The notes beneath the pieces are model-generated. The model made no database searches and was not told the DNA's origin. It saw nothing but the letters and a program-made list of their open reading frames with translations. Positions 44,453-54,186 of a stretch of 64,000 bases of DNA are shown in pieces (the stretch's first letter is position 1; every line of letters starts with the position of its first letter). A program made the translations under genes and the position numbers. Origin of the DNA: DAIQRJ01 sp963708795 (GTDB taxonomy: Bacteria; Actinomycetota; Actinomycetes; Propionibacteriales; DAIQRJ01); NCBI GenBank assembly GCA_963708795.1, contig CAVPUH010000005.1:162868-226867 (forward strand). Reading direction: 5' to 3'.

Positions 44453-45557
44453 ATGTCGGATCACATCTCGGGACCACGAGCGTTGGGCAACCCGATCGCC
44501 GACATCACCGACGTCTACGCCTTTCCCAGCCCGGAACGGCCAGGAAACCTCGTGCTCGTGATGAACACGCTTCCATTCGCGAAGCCGGACGACCTGCTGT
44601 CCGACGGGCTCGTGTACCGGTTCCGTCTGCGCCCGTTGAGCATCAGCGCATCCGACGACGGTGAGCCGTTCGTCGTCGACCCGACCGAGTTCACCGTTGA
44701 CTGCGTGTTCTCCGCGCCGTCGACGGCTGTCGACGGTCGTGGTCGTGCAGGAGGGCACCTGCACCACGCCGGCCGGTGATGCCGTCTCGTTCCGGGTGAA
44801 CGACGAGGCAGCTGATGCCGTACATGGGGTCCGGGTATTCGCCGGCTCGCGTTGGGATCCGTTCATCATGGACGCGCCAGCCGCCTTGAAGACGATCGCG
44901 ACCGGCCAGCTCGCCTTCACCGACCCAGGCTCGATCTACATGGACGGCAAGAATGTCCTCAGCTTGGTCGTTGAGCTCGACGCGGCCATGTTGGGTGGCG
45001 CCCAGATGGTCGGGGTGGTGGCGGAGACGCTGACCCGGGGTGTGTTCAACGTGCGCATCGAGCGGGTGGGGCGGCCCGAGGTCAAGAACATGATGCTGTC
45101 GATGAAGCAGTTCGATCAGGTGAACCGTGATCTGGAGATCCGCGACCTCTACAACATGGAGGACGCGTTCCATCGTGAGGACGCCTATCACGGTGCGTAT
45201 CGGGCTCGTCTGAACGCGAATCTCGCCTTCTGGGACGGGCTCGACGGGAAGGTCGACTGGGGCACGAACCCGGACGGCGACCATCCGCTGACGAGCCTGG
45301 TCCTGAGCGACTTCCTCGCCGTCGATCTGACGAAGCCGTATGTCGAGCACGGCTCGTTCCTGGAGATCGAGCTGGCCCACCTGGGCGGTCGCGACCACGA
45401 GACGTGCGGCGGCCGAACCCTCAATGACGATGTGATGGACACGATCTTCACTCAACTCGTCAACGCGGGGACCGGACCGGTCGTCCGGGATGGGGTGGAT
45501 GCGTCGTCGCGACCGGCGTCTCAAACGTTCCCGTACCTCGTCGCCGCCGAATCCTGA
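44453..45557 (+). CDS. DUF4331 family protein, one frameshift
   Basis: ATG 44453 (MSDHISGPRALGNPIADITDVYAFPSPE) is the classic DUF4331 opening, including DITDVYAF and LVLVMNTLPF. Near 44745 one surplus base moves the frame to VVVQEGTCTTPAGDAVSF and GVRVFAGSRWDPFIMD, then NVLSLVVELD, RVGRPEVKNMML and NDDVMDTIFTQLVN, ending at 45557. Total about 367 residues. DUF4331 is a widespread beta-rich family of unknown function, often found near haem or metal enzymes. There is no signal peptide here. It precedes the Dyp peroxidase by 44 bases. Confidence 0.85.
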
Positions 45558-45601
45558 TCCACCCATCCCGCCGGTGCACGTCTAGCGATGGGCGACGTGG
45601 C

Positions 45602-46949
45602 GTGGTGACAGCAGCGGGACCCGTCAGCCTCGAGCTCGACGACATCCAGACCGGCGCCTTGCACGGGCGACCGTCTCCGTATGCGGGCACCTACCTGCTG
45701 CTGCGGATCGACGACCGCGCGGCCGGCCGCGAACTGGTGCGACGGCTGCTGGCTGTGGTCGACCACGGACCGCCTTCGGCCGATCCGAACGACGACACCT
45801 GGATCACCGCCGCCTTCACCTATCAGGGACTCGAAAGCTCTCGGTGTGCCGAAGGCCTCGCTGGACAGCTTCGCGCCAGAGTTCCAGCAGGGCATGGCCG
45901 CGCGCGCGGACGAGCTGGGCGACGTGGGTGACAGCAGCCCGGCGAACTGGGAACAGCCACTCGGTTCCCCCGACGTCCACGTGGCGCTGGCTGCACTCTC
46001 GCCGGACCCTGCACAGCTGCAGGTCATCGTCGACCGGGCGCTCCGTGCCCAGCACGACCTCCCGGGTGTCACGGTGATCTGGAAGCAGGACTGCTACCAG
46101 CTCCCCACCGGACGTACGTCATTCGGGTTCAAGGACGGGATCGGTCAGCCGTCCGTCGAGGGGAGCGGCCTTCCCCCGTCCAACCCGAACGAGCCGCCGC
46201 TCAAGGCCGGCGAGATCGTCCTCGGATACCCGGACGAGACAGGCGTGTTGCCACCCATGCCGGCGCCGGATGTCCTGGGCCGAAACGGCACCTATGTCGT
46301 CTTCCGCAAGCTGCACACGAGGGTGGCTGCCTATCGGCAGTACCTCCGCGCGAAGGCTGAGAGTCGTGAGGCAGAGGCGCTGCTCGGCGCGAAGATGGTC
46401 GGCCGTTGGCAGAGCGGAGCGCCGCTCGTGCTCGCTCCTGACCGAGACGATCCCGCTCTCGGCTCCGACGCTGACCGCAACAACGACTACTCCTACGCCG
46501 GCGACCTGCGCGGTTTCAAGTGTCCGGTCGGTGCTCACGCGCGCCGTGCCAACCCCCGGGACGCACTCGACCACGACGGAAGTGTCAACGTGCGCCTCCA
46601 CCGGATGATCCGCCGCGGCACCAGCTACGGCCCGGAACTGCCGGAGGGCGTCATGGACGACGATGGCCAAGACCGGGGCATCATGTTCATCTTCGCCGGC
46701 GCGCACCTGAAACGGCAGTTCGAGTTCGTCAAGACCCAGTGGCTCAACGACGGCATCTTCCTCGGTGTACCGAGTGAAAAGGATCCACTGGTCGGACCGA
46801 ACGACGGGTCCGGAACGTTCACGATTCCAGCCAGGCCGATCCGTCGTCGGCTCCAGGAACTGCCGCCGTTCGTGATCACCCGCGGCGGTGAGTACTGCTT
46901 CGCACCCAGCCTGCGCGCACTGCGCTGGCTGGCTGAACTCGAGAATTAG
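45602..46949 (+). CDS. Dyp-type haem peroxidase, one frameshift
   Basis: The start is GTG 45602 or 45605. The first frame covers about 78 residues (VSLELDDIQTGALHGRPSPY, then WITAAFTYQGLE). A surplus base near 45838 shifts to ALGVPKASLDSFAPEFQQGM. Haem-site motifs follow: GFKDGIGQP (the GxxDG motif with distal Asp), then CPVGAHARRANPRD with the proximal histidine, and FIFAGAHLKRQFEFVKTQW. Total about 448 residues, without signal peptide, so it may be cytoplasmic or loaded into an encapsulin, although no encapsulin gene is near. It oxidises organic substrates with peroxide. Neighbours suggest a specific pathway rather than general peroxide defence. Confidence 0.88.
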
Positions 46950-46977
46950 CGCACGCCGACTAGGTGAGGACGACCTG

Positions 46978-47838
46978 ATGAGTTCCCCGCACACCGACCG
47001 CTGGAAGGCACTCGACTTCGGACCGCCGCGCACCGACGTCGTGGAGCCGGACTCACCCGTGCTCCTGGAATACCTCGACGAGGGCCGGATCGCCGTCATC
47101 ACGTTGAACCGGCCCGGTGCGGACAACGCGATCACGACCGAGATGGGAGCTCGACTGACCGAGGTGGTCGAAGGGGTCGCGGTCCGCACGAGTGTTCGGG
47201 TCGTGATTCTCACGGGTGCCGGCGACCGAGCCTTTTCGGTCGGCAGTGACCTACGCCAACGCAAGAACATGACCAAGGAGGACTGGCTCCGCCAGCGACA
47301 GGACTTCGACCACACCCTGTATGCGGTGCGTCAGCTGCGCAAACCGATTTTCACCGCCGTCAACGGCATCGCCTATGGCGGTGGCTCGGAGCTCGCCCAG
47401 AGTACTGACTTCATCATCGCCTCCGACAACGCCACGTTCGGCCAACCCGAGGCGATGATCGGCCTCGCGGCCGGGGGTGGCTCACCCGCCCTGTTGCCCC
47501 GTCTGCTCCCGCCGGGCAAGGCACTCCAGATGCTGATGACCGGCGATCCGATCAGCGCTCAGGAAGCACTCCGGTTGGGCATGGTCAACGAGATCCACCC
47601 GCGAGCCGAACTCATGGCCGCAGCACAACGGATCGCACAGAAGATCGCCGCCAACTCACCCACAGCGGTCCAGGCGGTCAAGCGAGCCGTCCAACTCGGC
47701 CAAGGCCAGCCGATCGAGCAGGCGATCGCCATCATGATGGACGAACACTGGAGATCGGCCGTCCATCCGGACCGCGTCGAGGGCATCGGCGCGTTCAACG
47801 AAAACCGGGATCCGACCTTTCTGGATTCCGACTTCTGA
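46978..47838 (+). CDS. Enoyl-CoA hydratase/isomerase (crotonase) family protein
   Basis: The 286-residue protein starts at ATG 46978. The crotonase fold is clear: VITLNRPGADNAITTEM, VVILTGAGDRAFSVGSDL (oxyanion hole), KPIFTAVNGIAYGGGSELAQSTDFIIASDNATF and GQPEAMIGLAAGGGSPALL. At the glutamate positions of hydratases one has GQPEAMIG and AAGGG, so hydratase activity is uncertain. Other reactions (isomerase, dehalogenase, decarboxylase) are possible. It lies between the Dyp peroxidase (28 bases) and sulfite oxidase (49 bases) and belongs to the same transcription unit. Confidence 0.88.
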   Translation: MSSPHTDRWKALDFGPPRTDVVEPDSPVLLEYLDEGRIAVITLNRPGADNAITTEMGARLTEVVEGVAVRTSVRVVILTGAGDRAFSVGSDLRQRKNMTKEDWLRQRQDFDHTLYAVRQLRKPIFTAVNGIAYGGGSELAQSTDFIIASDNATFGQPEAMIGLAAGGGSPALLPRLLPPGKALQMLMTGDPISAQEALRLGMVNEIHPRAELMAAAQRIAQKIAANSPTAVQAVKRAVQLGQGQPIEQAIAIMMDEHWRSAVHPDRVEGIGAFNENRDPTFLDSDF

Positions 47839-47887
47839 GTCCCATCGAGTCCCGTCGAACTCCTACCACGGCAGAGAAGCTGAGGAC

Positions 47888-48967
47888 ATGACACAGACCG
47901 ACAACCTGGACGCCCGGCGCGCCGCCCTCCAGATGATCAACCCGGCGCCGTTCAACGCCGAAGCACCGCCCGAAGCGCTCGTCGGTGACATCACCCCCAC
48001 CCAGTACCACTACGTCCGTTCCAACTTTGCCGTCCCAGCCCACGACGGCGTGCTGCACGTCGGTGGGGCGGTCGCCAACCCTGTCACGCTGACGCTCGCC
48101 GACCTGCAGGCGATGCCGTCGATACAACGGGCGGTCACCCTCGAATGCGCCGGCAACGGGCGACTCGACACGCGACCGCTCCCGGTCGGCGAGCCCTGGG
48201 GCGCATACGCCGTCTCGACAGCGCGCTGGACGGGGGCCCTTCTACGCGACGTGCTCGACCTGGTCCAGCCCGCCGCCGACGGTGTCGAGGCCCGATTCGA
48301 AGGAGCCGACGGTGGGGCCTACCACCTGAAGCCCGTCCTCGCCGACACCGATCGGAACGACCTGAGCTTCGTCCGCACCCTGCCGCTCGCCCACGTCACG
48401 GACCCGGCATCCGAGGTGATGATCGCGTATGAGATGAACGGCGAACCACTGGGCCTCGACCACGGAGCTCCGTTCCGGCTCGTCGTCCCGCACTGGTACG
48501 GCGTGGCATCGGTCAAGTGGCTCACCCACATCGATGTGCTCACCGAGCCGTACGCCGGCGAATTCCAAACCGGCCACTACATCTACGAATGGGCCGACCG
48601 CCCACACGAGCCCGTCCAGCTCATGCGCGTGCGTGCCCGCATGACCGACCCGCCCATGGGAGCAACGATCAGCCCCGGTGCCTACACCCTGCGAGGCAAG
48701 GCATGGTCCGGGACTGGACCCGTGACCCGAGTCGAGGTTTCGTTCACCGGTGAAGGCGAGTGGTATCGGGCGGAACTGGAGTCACCCACCGGCCCCTACC
48801 AATGGCAGGACTGGTCGTTCGACTGGGACGCGACCGCAGTGGGGCGGCACACGATCCGAGCCAGGGCCACCGACATCGCCGGCAACGTCCAACCGGAATC
48901 CCCGCCCTGGAACCGGCTGGGCTACGGCAACAACGCGATCGAGGTCTTCTTCGTCGACGTGGGCTGA
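47888..48967 (+). CDS. Sulfite oxidase-family molybdoenzyme
   Basis: The 359-residue protein has the sulfite-oxidase/YedY molybdopterin domain: VTLECAGNGR with the molybdenum-ligating Cys87, WGAYAVSTARWTGALLRDVL, and PFRLVVPHWYGVASVKWLTHI, the conserved pterin-binding end. The C-terminal dimerisation domain (Mo-co_dimer, ISPGAYTLRGKAWSG to the end) is present. There is no twin-arginine signal and no haem or quinone-binding extension, so it may be cytoplasmic and use a separate electron acceptor. Sulfite is one candidate substrate. It is the last gene of the redox operon, followed by a hairpin terminator. Confidence 0.9.
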   Translation: MTQTDNLDARRAALQMINPAPFNAEAPPEALVGDITPTQYHYVRSNFAVPAHDGVLHVGGAVANPVTLTLADLQAMPSIQRAVTLECAGNGRLDTRPLPVGEPWGAYAVSTARWTGALLRDVLDLVQPAADGVEARFEGADGGAYHLKPVLADTDRNDLSFVRTLPLAHVTDPASEVMIAYEMNGEPLGLDHGAPFRLVVPHWYGVASVKWLTHIDVLTEPYAGEFQTGHYIYEWADRPHEPVQLMRVRARMTDPPMGATISPGAYTLRGKAWSGTGPVTRVEVSFTGEGEWYRAELESPTGPYQWQDWSFDWDATAVGRHTIRARATDIAGNVQPESPPWNRLGYGNNAIEVFFVDVG

Positions 48968-49044
48968 TCCCAGCAGACGCAGCCGCCCTCATCACACAAC
49001 CGAAGTGGCCGACGAGGATAGCCCGGGGTCTTTCAGAACAAGCC

Positions 49045-49077
49045 GCAGGGTGGCGCTCGCGCGAAGCGCCACCCTGC
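49045..49077. terminator. Hairpin terminator between convergent genes
   Basis: GCAGGGTGGCGCT at 49045-49057 pairs perfectly with AGCGCCACCCTGC at 49065-49077 around a 7-base loop. It sits 77 bases after the sulfite oxidase stop and 20 bases before the end of the convergent DUF7144 gene. Confidence 0.7.
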
Positions 49078-49096
49078 GCCCGTCAAAGAGCGCGAC

Positions 49097-49501
49097 TCAG
49101 TCGGTTTCCGAGTCGTGGTAGGTCGCGAGTGCCCAGATGACGAAGACCTCGAGGGCGATCACCAGGATCGACCAGAGAGGGTAGTACGGCATGCTGGCAA
49201 AGCTCAGGATCGCGGAGATGCCCACGACGACGATGCCGAGGATGCGTCCGACGAGCCTGCCGGAGATCACCAGGAAGCCGATCACGACGAGCAGGAGTCC
49301 CAGGATGAGGTGGATCCAGCCCCAGGCGGTGATGTCGAAGGCGAAGATGTAGTTGGGTGTCGCGAGGTAGACGTCGTTGTTGAACAGCGCGACCAGGCCT
49401 TGAATGGCTTCGAGGGCGCCGATGACGACCATCATGATGCCCGCGAAGAGCTTCAGTCCGTACTTCCAGGTGCTTGGTTGACGCTGGGTCTGACCGGTCA
49501 T
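49097..49501 (-). CDS. DUF7144 family membrane protein
   Basis: ATG 49501 has GGAGG upstream, so the longer frame to 49741 is not used. The 134-residue protein has four hydrophobic helices: LFAGIMMVVIGALEAIQGLVALF, AWGWIHLILGLLLVVIGFLVISG, ILGIVVVGISAILSFASM and LWSILVIALEVFVIWALATY. The ALFNND, WGWIHL and PYYPLWS motifs are those of the actinobacterial DUF7144 family, of unknown function. It is monocistronic. Confidence 0.85.
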   Translation of the reverse strand: MTGQTQRQPSTWKYGLKLFAGIMMVVIGALEAIQGLVALFNNDVYLATPNYIFAFDITAWGWIHLILGLLLVVIGFLVISGRLVGRILGIVVVGISAILSFASMPYYPLWSILVIALEVFVIWALATYHDSETD

Positions 49502-49775
49502 GCTGTCCTCCGGATGCTGGGTGAGCGCTGCCAGACCAGAATGCACGGGTGTGGTCGCGTACGCCACGACCGACGCGCGCCGAATTGGCGTGTCGTCCAT
49601 CGATTCTCCTGCGTCGTGGTCGATCCGGGATCCCATCCTTGACAAGACGAAGTCCTGAATTTCGAGGACGGTCGTTCCATTCCGCACTCGGTCGAGGCGC
49701 AGAATGTCTATTCCTGCCGGGGTGATGGCCGATTTGTTCAAGACCGTTCCCGCGTCGGCGCCTTAGTGTTCCGGC

Positions 49776-50648
49776 ATGAATGAAGCAGCCGCTCGCACGT
49801 TCCTCCTGACACACGCCCGGATCATCGAGCGACGCCTGGCCGAGATCTATCTCGACGGTGCCGCCGACGTCGGCGCCGTGGTGCACGCGCTGGAGGCCTA
49901 CCGCAACGCCGACGGCGGCTTCGGTCATGGTCTGGAAGGCGACGCGCTCGCTCCGGAGAGCCAACCGCTCGCTGTCGACACGGCGTTCGCGTTGGTCGAC
50001 GACTTGGCCGCTCACACCGGCGCGTCCTTCGCCGAGTTCGTCGCCGCCACCATCCCGTTCCTGCGAGCTGCCTCCTCGCCTGAGGGTGGCCTGCCGATCG
50101 TGCTCCCGTCGGTAGCCGCGTACCCACGCGCGGAGCACTGGGGAGACGGCGTGTTCCCGCCCGGCCTGAACCCCACGATCGCCATCGTCGCCCGTGCACG
50201 TCTGCTGGGCCCACCGGATCCGTGGCTGGACACGGCCGCGGCGTTCTGCCGTCGAGCACTGGAGATTCCGGGCAGCGTCGGCGACGCGCATACCGCGCTC
50301 TGCGTCCTGCGCTTCTTCGAGACCGAACCCGACCGGACTTGGGCTGACGACGAGTACGACAAGCTCGGGAAACGGCTCGCCGACCTGGAACTCTTTCAAG
50401 CCATGCCCGGCCCTGGATACGGGTTGACACCCTTGCAGTTCGCGCCGACCCCACACAGCCCACGGCGGCGGTTCTTCTCCTCGGAGTCGATCAACGCCCA
50501 CCTCGATGCACTGGAGCGGGGTCAGCAGGCCGACGGTGGCTGGCCGATTTCGTGGGAGCCGCCGGGTCCCAGCTCGATGGCGGGCTGGCGCGGCGTCGTC
50601 ACCCTCGACGCACTCCGGGTTCTCCGCGCCTATGGGCGAATTGACTGA
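49776..50648 (+). CDS. Terpenoid-cyclase/prenyltransferase-type alpha-toroid protein
   Basis: The 290-residue protein contains two QxxxGGW/F-like repeats: YRNADGGFGHGLEGD near the N-terminus and QQADGGWPISWEPPG near the C-terminus. Helical stretches lie between (AAAFCRRALEI, LALCVLRFFE-like). This is the alpha-alpha toroid fold of squalene cyclases and prenyltransferases, in a short form. It lacks the DxDD acid motif of class II cyclases, so catalysis is doubtful. Such proteins are common in actinobacteria and annotated only as toroid-fold. It is convergent with the next gene. Confidence 0.7.
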   Translation: MNEAAARTFLLTHARIIERRLAEIYLDGAADVGAVVHALEAYRNADGGFGHGLEGDALAPESQPLAVDTAFALVDDLAAHTGASFAEFVAATIPFLRAASSPEGGLPIVLPSVAAYPRAEHWGDGVFPPGLNPTIAIVARARLLGPPDPWLDTAAAFCRRALEIPGSVGDAHTALCVLRFFETEPDRTWADDEYDKLGKRLADLELFQAMPGPGYGLTPLQFAPTPHSPRRRFFSSESINAHLDALERGQQADGGWPISWEPPGPSSMAGWRGVVTLDALRVLRAYGRID

Positions 50649-50703
50649 TCGCCGGTCCCGTCGACGACTCGTCGTCCGACTGGCGGTCGACCTCGTCGGC
50701 GGC

Positions 50704-51412
50704 TCAGTCCTCCTTCGCGGGGGACTGCGCCACACACAAGACGCCCTGGTTGCCGTCCTGGTCAGCGATGACGGTGAGCGAAGGCGCGTCGCTGTCGTCG
50801 ACGACGGTCCCACCCGCGGCGACGGCGGCCGCGATTCGCTGCTCGGCCACCTCTGGGGCCACATAGACCTCGACGTGGAACCGTTGACGCTGGGACTCGG
50901 GCGCGCCGCCGTCCCCGAACCACAGGTTCGGGACTCGCCCTGTGGCGTCTCGGATCTCGTCGCTGGGGGACCCGTAGCCCTGGGACTCGGCCTTCCCGGT
51001 CAGCAGGGCGGCCCACACCGGCGCGATGGTCGCCGAGCGGTCCGTGTCGAGGCCGAGTTCGATCTCGCTCACGGAGGTCGGGTCGGCGTCGACCTTATGG
51101 TCGGCCGCGATCTCGGTGATTCGTCGGGCGAGGTCGACGTCGGCGCTGGGTGACCCATTCGACGACGTGTTCGGTGCCCTCGTCGTCGCGGTAGACGGCA
51201 TCGGCGGTGACCAGCTCGAGGTCGACGTACTCAGTACCGAGCGACACGCTCGGGTAGTGTCCGAGCGCGTCGCCCGCCTCGCCCACTGCGGCAACGAACC
51301 GTGCGCCGGTGCTGAAGTCCGCGACGAGGTAGCGGGCATGCAGACCCTGGGCCAATTTGCGCCAGTCGGTCAACCTGGCCTCGGCGATCTCGTCACCCGT
51401 CAGAATGTCCAT
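50704..51412 (-). CDS. PCD-like + VOC domain protein, one frameshift
   Basis: From ATG 51412 the first frame gives a pterin-4a-carbinolamine dehydratase-like domain (LTDWRKLAQGLHARYLVADFSTGARFVAAVGEAGDALGHYPSVSL, YVDLELVT). One surplus base near 51150 shifts to DVDLARRITEIAADHKVDAD and then a VOC domain (WAALLTGKAESQG, RFHVEVYVAPEVAEQRI, VIADQDGNQGVL) ending at 50704. About 236 residues. The GHYP motif keeps one pterin-site histidine. It has the same domain unit that is doubled in the gene at 5836-7011, although the two are not close copies. The substrate is unknown. Confidence 0.75.
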
Positions 51413-51503
51413 GCTCGGGGACCCTATCTGTGCGACAGCTACAGCGCTGGAACTCGTGCCCTCGCCTCTGATGAGCCAAGCCCGCCTCGGGAGGGCTACT
51501 GCG

Positions 51504-52081
51504 TCACGGCTGCGGAGGCACCTCGATCGACATCACGCAGTTCTTCAACCCCTTGGGCCGGACGTAGGTGAACCCGAGTCGTTCGTAGAGCCGGCGGGTG
51601 CCGTTGTAGAGGAACGACGATGACATCTTCTTCGTCTGGTCTGTCAGGTCGTGCGGATAGGCCTCGACCATGCCGCCTCCGGCCTGCGCGATGAGGTCGA
51701 GGGCGCCCCGGATCGCGATCTCGGTGATGCCCTGGCGGCGGTAGCCTCCGGTCGACGAAGACACAGGTGATCCGGTAGGTCGGGGTCGCGGTCCTTCTCG
51801 GCGTCGTACTGCTTGCGATGGTGGATGGTGGGCAGCTCGGTCGGCGTGCCGTACTCCGCCCACGCGATGGCCTCGTCGCCGTCCATCACCAGCGCGGCGT
51901 GGGCTGCGCCGGCCTCGACGTACTGCTTCTTCAGCTCCCGGTTGGCCTCGGCTCCCTGCCCGCGCTCGGGGCCGTCGGGATGGAACCAGATGCACCAGCA
52001 GCCGCCGAAGATCCCGTTGTGTCGCTGCACGAGGGCGTCGAACGCCGGCCACGTCTCGGCCGTCAGCGGGCTGACCTCCAA
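51504..52081 (-). CDS. GNAT family N-acetyltransferase, two frameshifts
   Basis: The first frame from ATG 52081 gives VQRHNGIFGGCWCIWFHPDGPERG, the same CWC-containing start as the gene at 7.8 kb, then ALVMDGDEAIAWAEYGTP. Two surplus bases, one in a C run near 51785 and one near 51754, lead through YRITCVFVD to GYRRQGITEIAIRGALDLIAQAGGG with the acetyl-CoA loop (YRRQGI), ending with SSFLYNGTRRLYERLGFTYVRP. About 191 residues in total. The C-terminal Q-G/A motif places it in the GNAT superfamily. The substrate is unknown. Confidence 0.75.
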
Positions 52082-52295
52082 CGTCGCGTCGGTGCTCGCC
52101 TCGGGTACTCATGGACTCACCGTAGAACGGTTACCGGACGATGCGCGTCCGGATGAGCGACCCGGTATCAGTCCACGTCGAGCGTCGCCTCGAGCTCCTC
52201 CCGGTCGGTCCCCGCATGTCAAGCAGCCGGTGTGGCCGCTCGACCGCGTGACTGCCCGAGCGTTCAGGGGCAGCCACGCGGCGCGACATCCCGTG

Positions 52296-53159
52296 CTACT
52301 GGGTCGCGTGCGCGGCGGCTCTGATGAGATCGGTGACGGTGCCGGGATGGGAGATCATCGCGACGTGTGAGGAGCGGATCTCGATGGTGTGGGCTTTCAT
52401 GCGGTTCGCCATGAAGCGTTCGGATGCGGGCGGGATGGCGTTGTCGTGGCTGGCGACGAGGTACCAGGAGGGGATGGTCTTCCATGCCGGCGTGCCGGAG
52501 GGTTCGACGAGGGTGGCGTAGGCGGCGGGCCGTTGGGAGGCTCCCATGATCGCTGCGGTCTGGCGTGGTACGTCGGCGCAGAAGACGGCGTGGAACACGT
52601 CGGGATTGATGTAGGCGTCGACGCCGTTCTCGGTGGGGGAGACGGGGTACGGCCGAAGTACGAGGTTTTCCGGCGTGAGCTGGCTGCCGGGGTACATGCC
52701 GGCCAGCTGGCCGGCTGTTTCGCCTTCGTCCGGGGCGAAAGCGGCGATGTAGACGAGCGCCTTCACGGCCGGGTTGCCGACGGCGGCATTGGTGATGACT
52801 TCACCTCCGTAGGAGTGGCCGGCGAGGATGATCGGGCCGCTGATGGTGGCGAGGACGCTGGCGATGTAACCAGCGTCGCTCGCGACGCCACGAAGGGGGT
52901 TCGCCGGCGCGAGGACGGGATAGCCGCGGCCCGCGAGTCGGGTGATGACGCCGCCCCAACCGGATGCATCCGCGAAGGCGCCGTGCACGAGGACGACGGT
53001 GGGTTTGCTGCCATGGTGATGACCGGGCTTCACGGAGCGGTGTGGTGCGGGGTCGGCTGATGCTGCCGTGCTTCCGATGATGGTGGTCGCGATCGGGGCC
53101 GTGGCCGCCAGGCCGAGCGTGGCCAGGACGCGTCGCCGTGTGGGGGTGTGACTGCTCAT
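52296..53159 (-). CDS. Exported alpha/beta hydrolase (Tat signal)
   Basis: ATG 53159 with AGGAG upstream gives 287 residues. The N-terminus is a twin-arginine signal (PTRRRVLATLGLAATAPIATT, cleavage after about ASA). The mature enzyme has VVLVHGAFADASGWGGVI, the nucleophile elbow AGHSYGGEVI, LVYIAAFAPDEGE, the acid in YLVASHDNAIPP and the histidine in RSSHVAMISHP. This resembles the exported hydrolases annotated as AB hydrolase_6 (pyrethroid-type esterase group). A regulatory region with the divergent GerW gene lies upstream. The substrate is unknown. Confidence 0.85.
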   Translation of the reverse strand: MSSHTPTRRRVLATLGLAATAPIATTIIGSTAASADPAPHRSVKPGHHHGSKPTVVLVHGAFADASGWGGVITRLAGRGYPVLAPANPLRGVASDAGYIASVLATISGPIILAGHSYGGEVITNAAVGNPAVKALVYIAAFAPDEGETAGQLAGMYPGSQLTPENLVLRPYPVSPTENGVDAYINPDVFHAVFCADVPRQTAAIMGASQRPAAYATLVEPSGTPAWKTIPSWYLVASHDNAIPPASERFMANRMKAHTIEIRSSHVAMISHPGTVTDLIRAAAHATQ

Positions 53160-53333
53160 CGTGCTCCTTGTGGGGTGCGGTGCGTGGGTCGACATGACGC
53201 GTCGTTGCGTCTGGTTCGGGCGCGCTGTTCACTGGCGGGTTGCAGCTGCTGGGCTCTATCGTGGCTGTCCCCGCGGGCACGCATGGGGGCCGACATCGAG
53301 TCACCATCGTTGACGCTAGTGAACGGAGGCTGG

Positions 53334-53768
53334 ATGCCAGAACAGCAGTCCGGCGCTCGCCCTTCAGCAGACGGTGGGGGAGATGAGCCGATGGCGAATC
53401 CCGTCGACAAGATAGCGGCTGCTGTGCCGTCGTGGGGCGCGAAGCTGGCTTTTGGCGACAGCACCGTGGTGGGCGGGCAGGAGGTCGTGCCGGCGGCGCT
53501 GGTGATCTTCGGTTTCGGAGGCGGCGGAGGCTCCGGCAAGTGGCCACAGCGCGGCACAGCCGCGGGGACCCAACGCGAAGGGAACGGCGGCGGTGGCGGC
53601 GGCGGTGGCTACGTCCTGCCGATCGGCGCCTATGTGAGCGGTTCGGACGGGCTGAAGTTCCGGCCGAACCCGGTGGCCGCGATCATCGTCTGCGCGCCGC
53701 TTGTGTCTGCCGTCGGCTGGGCGATAGCGAGAATCATCACCGCGGCAAAGACAGGCCGTGCCAACTGA
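53334..53768 (+). CDS. GerW/YtfJ family protein
   Basis: ATG 53334 is preceded by ACGGAGG, so the upstream in-frame extension is dropped. The 144-residue protein has FGDSTVVGGQEVVPAALVIFGFGGGGGSGK, a Gly-rich stretch (GNGGGGGGGGGYVLPIGAYVSGSDGLKFRPNP) and a C-terminal hydrophobic segment, the pattern of GerW/YtfJ proteins. In Bacillus this protein is needed for germination of spores. In actinobacteria it occurs widely without known role, so the sporulation label should not be taken as evidence of spores. It is divergent from the Tat-exported hydrolase. Confidence 0.8.
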   Translation: MPEQQSGARPSADGGGDEPMANPVDKIAAAVPSWGAKLAFGDSTVVGGQEVVPAALVIFGFGGGGGSGKWPQRGTAAGTQREGNGGGGGGGGYVLPIGAYVSGSDGLKFRPNPVAAIIVCAPLVSAVGWAIARIITAAKTGRAN

Positions 53769-53958
53769 TCGAGGCTGCCTGCAGGTTGCCATTCCAGTCG
53801 GATCTGGCCGAGTCGGCAGGGACGACTGCGGTGGTATCCACGGGACCTTGCGACACCATGCTCCAGATGCTCCAGCTCGTTGCCACGGTCCTCCCAGCCG
53901 CATCAATCGCGTTGGCAGCGGAGAGTGGCCGCTTACCAGACTCGGCGTGGCCGAAGGC

Positions 53959-54186
53959 TCAGATGCCGCTGGCGGGTCGCCAGTCACGGCTCACGACATG
54001 CTCAGTGTGGTAACCACACGTCCCGCAGCAGTACGACGCCGTGGGCTCGAGGACGCGCCTCTTCACGACGCGGTCACCGCCCCACGAGCGGCTCTCTCGT
54101 TGCTCGAGTCGTAGGGGCTGGAACGTGAGGATGGTGAGGTGCTGGGCCGTGCGGCATTTCGGACACATCGGAATCCAGTCGCTCAT
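53959..54186 (-). CDS. Small putative zinc-ribbon protein
   Basis: ATG 54186 has AGGAG upstream and gives 75 residues with two Cys pairs: CPKC at residues 8-11 and CCGTCG near residues 53-58. This is a four-cysteine pattern consistent with a zinc ribbon. The middle is polar. I do not recognise a named family, and conservation would be needed to confirm it, but the ribosome site and motif pattern make it more than a random ORF. Confidence 0.45.
   Translation of the reverse strand: MSDWIPMCPKCRTAQHLTILTFQPLRLEQRESRSWGGDRVVKRRVLEPTASYCCGTCGYHTEHVVSRDWRPASGI

Noticed and set aside
49083..50864. 593-codon minus-strand frame
   Set aside because: It covers a DUF7144 gene in another frame and the antisense of the toroid protein; no conserved motif.
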